This document shows, one piece after another, positions 7,138 to 7,365 of a DNA stretch of 7,365 nt. Position numbers and translations under genes: made by a program. Source of the DNA: JAXDBV01 sp034678415. Lineage in GTDB: Bacteria > Bacteroidota > Bacteroidia > Bacteroidales > VadinHA17. Within the stretch, counting starts at the first letter, position 1; each line of letters begins with the position of its first letter. The stretch spans positions 1 through 7,365 of the forward strand of contig JAXDBV010000129.1 in assembly GCA_034678415.1 (NCBI GenBank). The letters run 5' to 3'. Below the pieces are notes generated by a model. That model had not been told where the DNA came from and did not search any database. It worked only from the letters and a program-made list of their open reading frames with translations.

Positions 7138-7152
7138 AACGTTATGTATTTA

Positions 7153-7365
7153 TTATGATCTGAGACTCTTATCAAAATTAAAGGCCATTGCTTTCTCCTC
7201 AAGATGGACCGTCAGTTCCTTCATGGGCTTGGTTATAGCCACCCGGCCCGACCGGATGAACTCAAGCAGGTTGTAATTCTTCAGTTTTTCCAACAGTTCC
7301 TGCGTCTCATCCTTGTGCCCCGTTTTCTCTATCACCGTATATTCCGGTGTCACCTCAAGAATCCT
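7153..7365 (-). CDS. ilvN: acetolactate synthase small (regulatory) subunit, C-terminal part only
   Basis: Regulatory subunit that binds the catalytic subunit IlvB and confers valine feedback inhibition on acetolactate/acetohydroxybutyrate synthase. Only the last 70 codons and the TAA stop are in the window; the frame is open through the right edge, starting RILEVTPEYTVIEKTGHKDE. This matches the C-terminal domain of the family, whose marks here are EVTPE, the EKTGHK stretch, LLEFIRSGRVAITK at about 34-47 and an acidic helical tail. The GTG at 7353 is internal, not a start. The complete protein in this phylum is usually about 160-190 residues, so the N-terminal ACT domain lies outside. It is followed directly by ilvC after 15 bases, which supports one transcription unit with ilvB and perhaps ilvD further upstream, outside the window. 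Confidence 0.93.
   Translation of the reverse strand, partial: RILEVTPEYTVIEKTGHKDETQELLEKLKNYNLLEFIRSGRVAITKPMKELTVHLEEKAMAFNFDKSLRS

Noticed and set aside
7138..7152. Possible promoter or attenuator in the AT-rich ilvN-ilvC gap
   Set aside because: Only 15 bases separate the genes, too short for a promoter or leader, and AT-rich leaders are normal before genes in this phylum.

Overview
The window is a single block of branched-chain amino acid biosynthesis genes. All seven genes lie on the minus strand, so transcription runs from the right edge (7365) to the left edge (1). In order of transcription they are: ilvN (3' end only), ilvC, leuA, leuC, leuD, a second DRE-TIM synthase best read as citramalate synthase (cimA), and leuB (cut off at the left edge). 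Coding density is nearly total. The largest non-coding gap is 19 bases, and three junctions overlap (leuC/leuD by 4 bases, leuD/cimA by 11 or 17, cimA/leuB by 11). I see no RNA gene, mobile element, CRISPR array, promoter or terminator. Control of the operon presumably sits upstream of ilvN, outside the window.

The source is most likely a member of the Bacteroidota, perhaps the Bacteroidales. This rests on the strong resemblance (from memory) of LeuA and IlvC to Bacteroides proteins, on AT-rich gene starts mostly lacking Shine-Dalgarno motifs, and on the gene order. No search could be run, so genus or family cannot be named.

Region by region: 7153-7365 is the C-terminal part of the acetolactate synthase regulatory subunit; 6091-7137 is ketol-acid reductoisomerase of the type that resembles the fungal mitochondrial enzyme; 4548-6071 is 2-isopropylmalate synthase; 3113-4534 and 2514-3116 are the two subunits of isopropylmalate isomerase; 962-2524 (or 2530) is the citramalate synthase candidate; 1-972 is 3-isopropylmalate dehydrogenase, lacking its last few dozen residues.

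The genes form two synthase branches feeding one shared set of enzymes. LeuA condenses acetyl-CoA with 2-oxoisovalerate to start leucine synthesis. CimA is predicted to condense acetyl-CoA with pyruvate to give citramalate. LeuC, LeuD and LeuB can then process both products, yielding 2-oxoisocaproate (leucine) or 2-oxobutyrate (isoleucine precursor). IlvN (with IlvB) and IlvC act on the later steps of isoleucine and valine synthesis. The operon therefore looks built to make isoleucine without threonine deaminase. This is the most informative point in the window; otherwise it is a well-preserved housekeeping operon, and I found no sign of an undescribed system.
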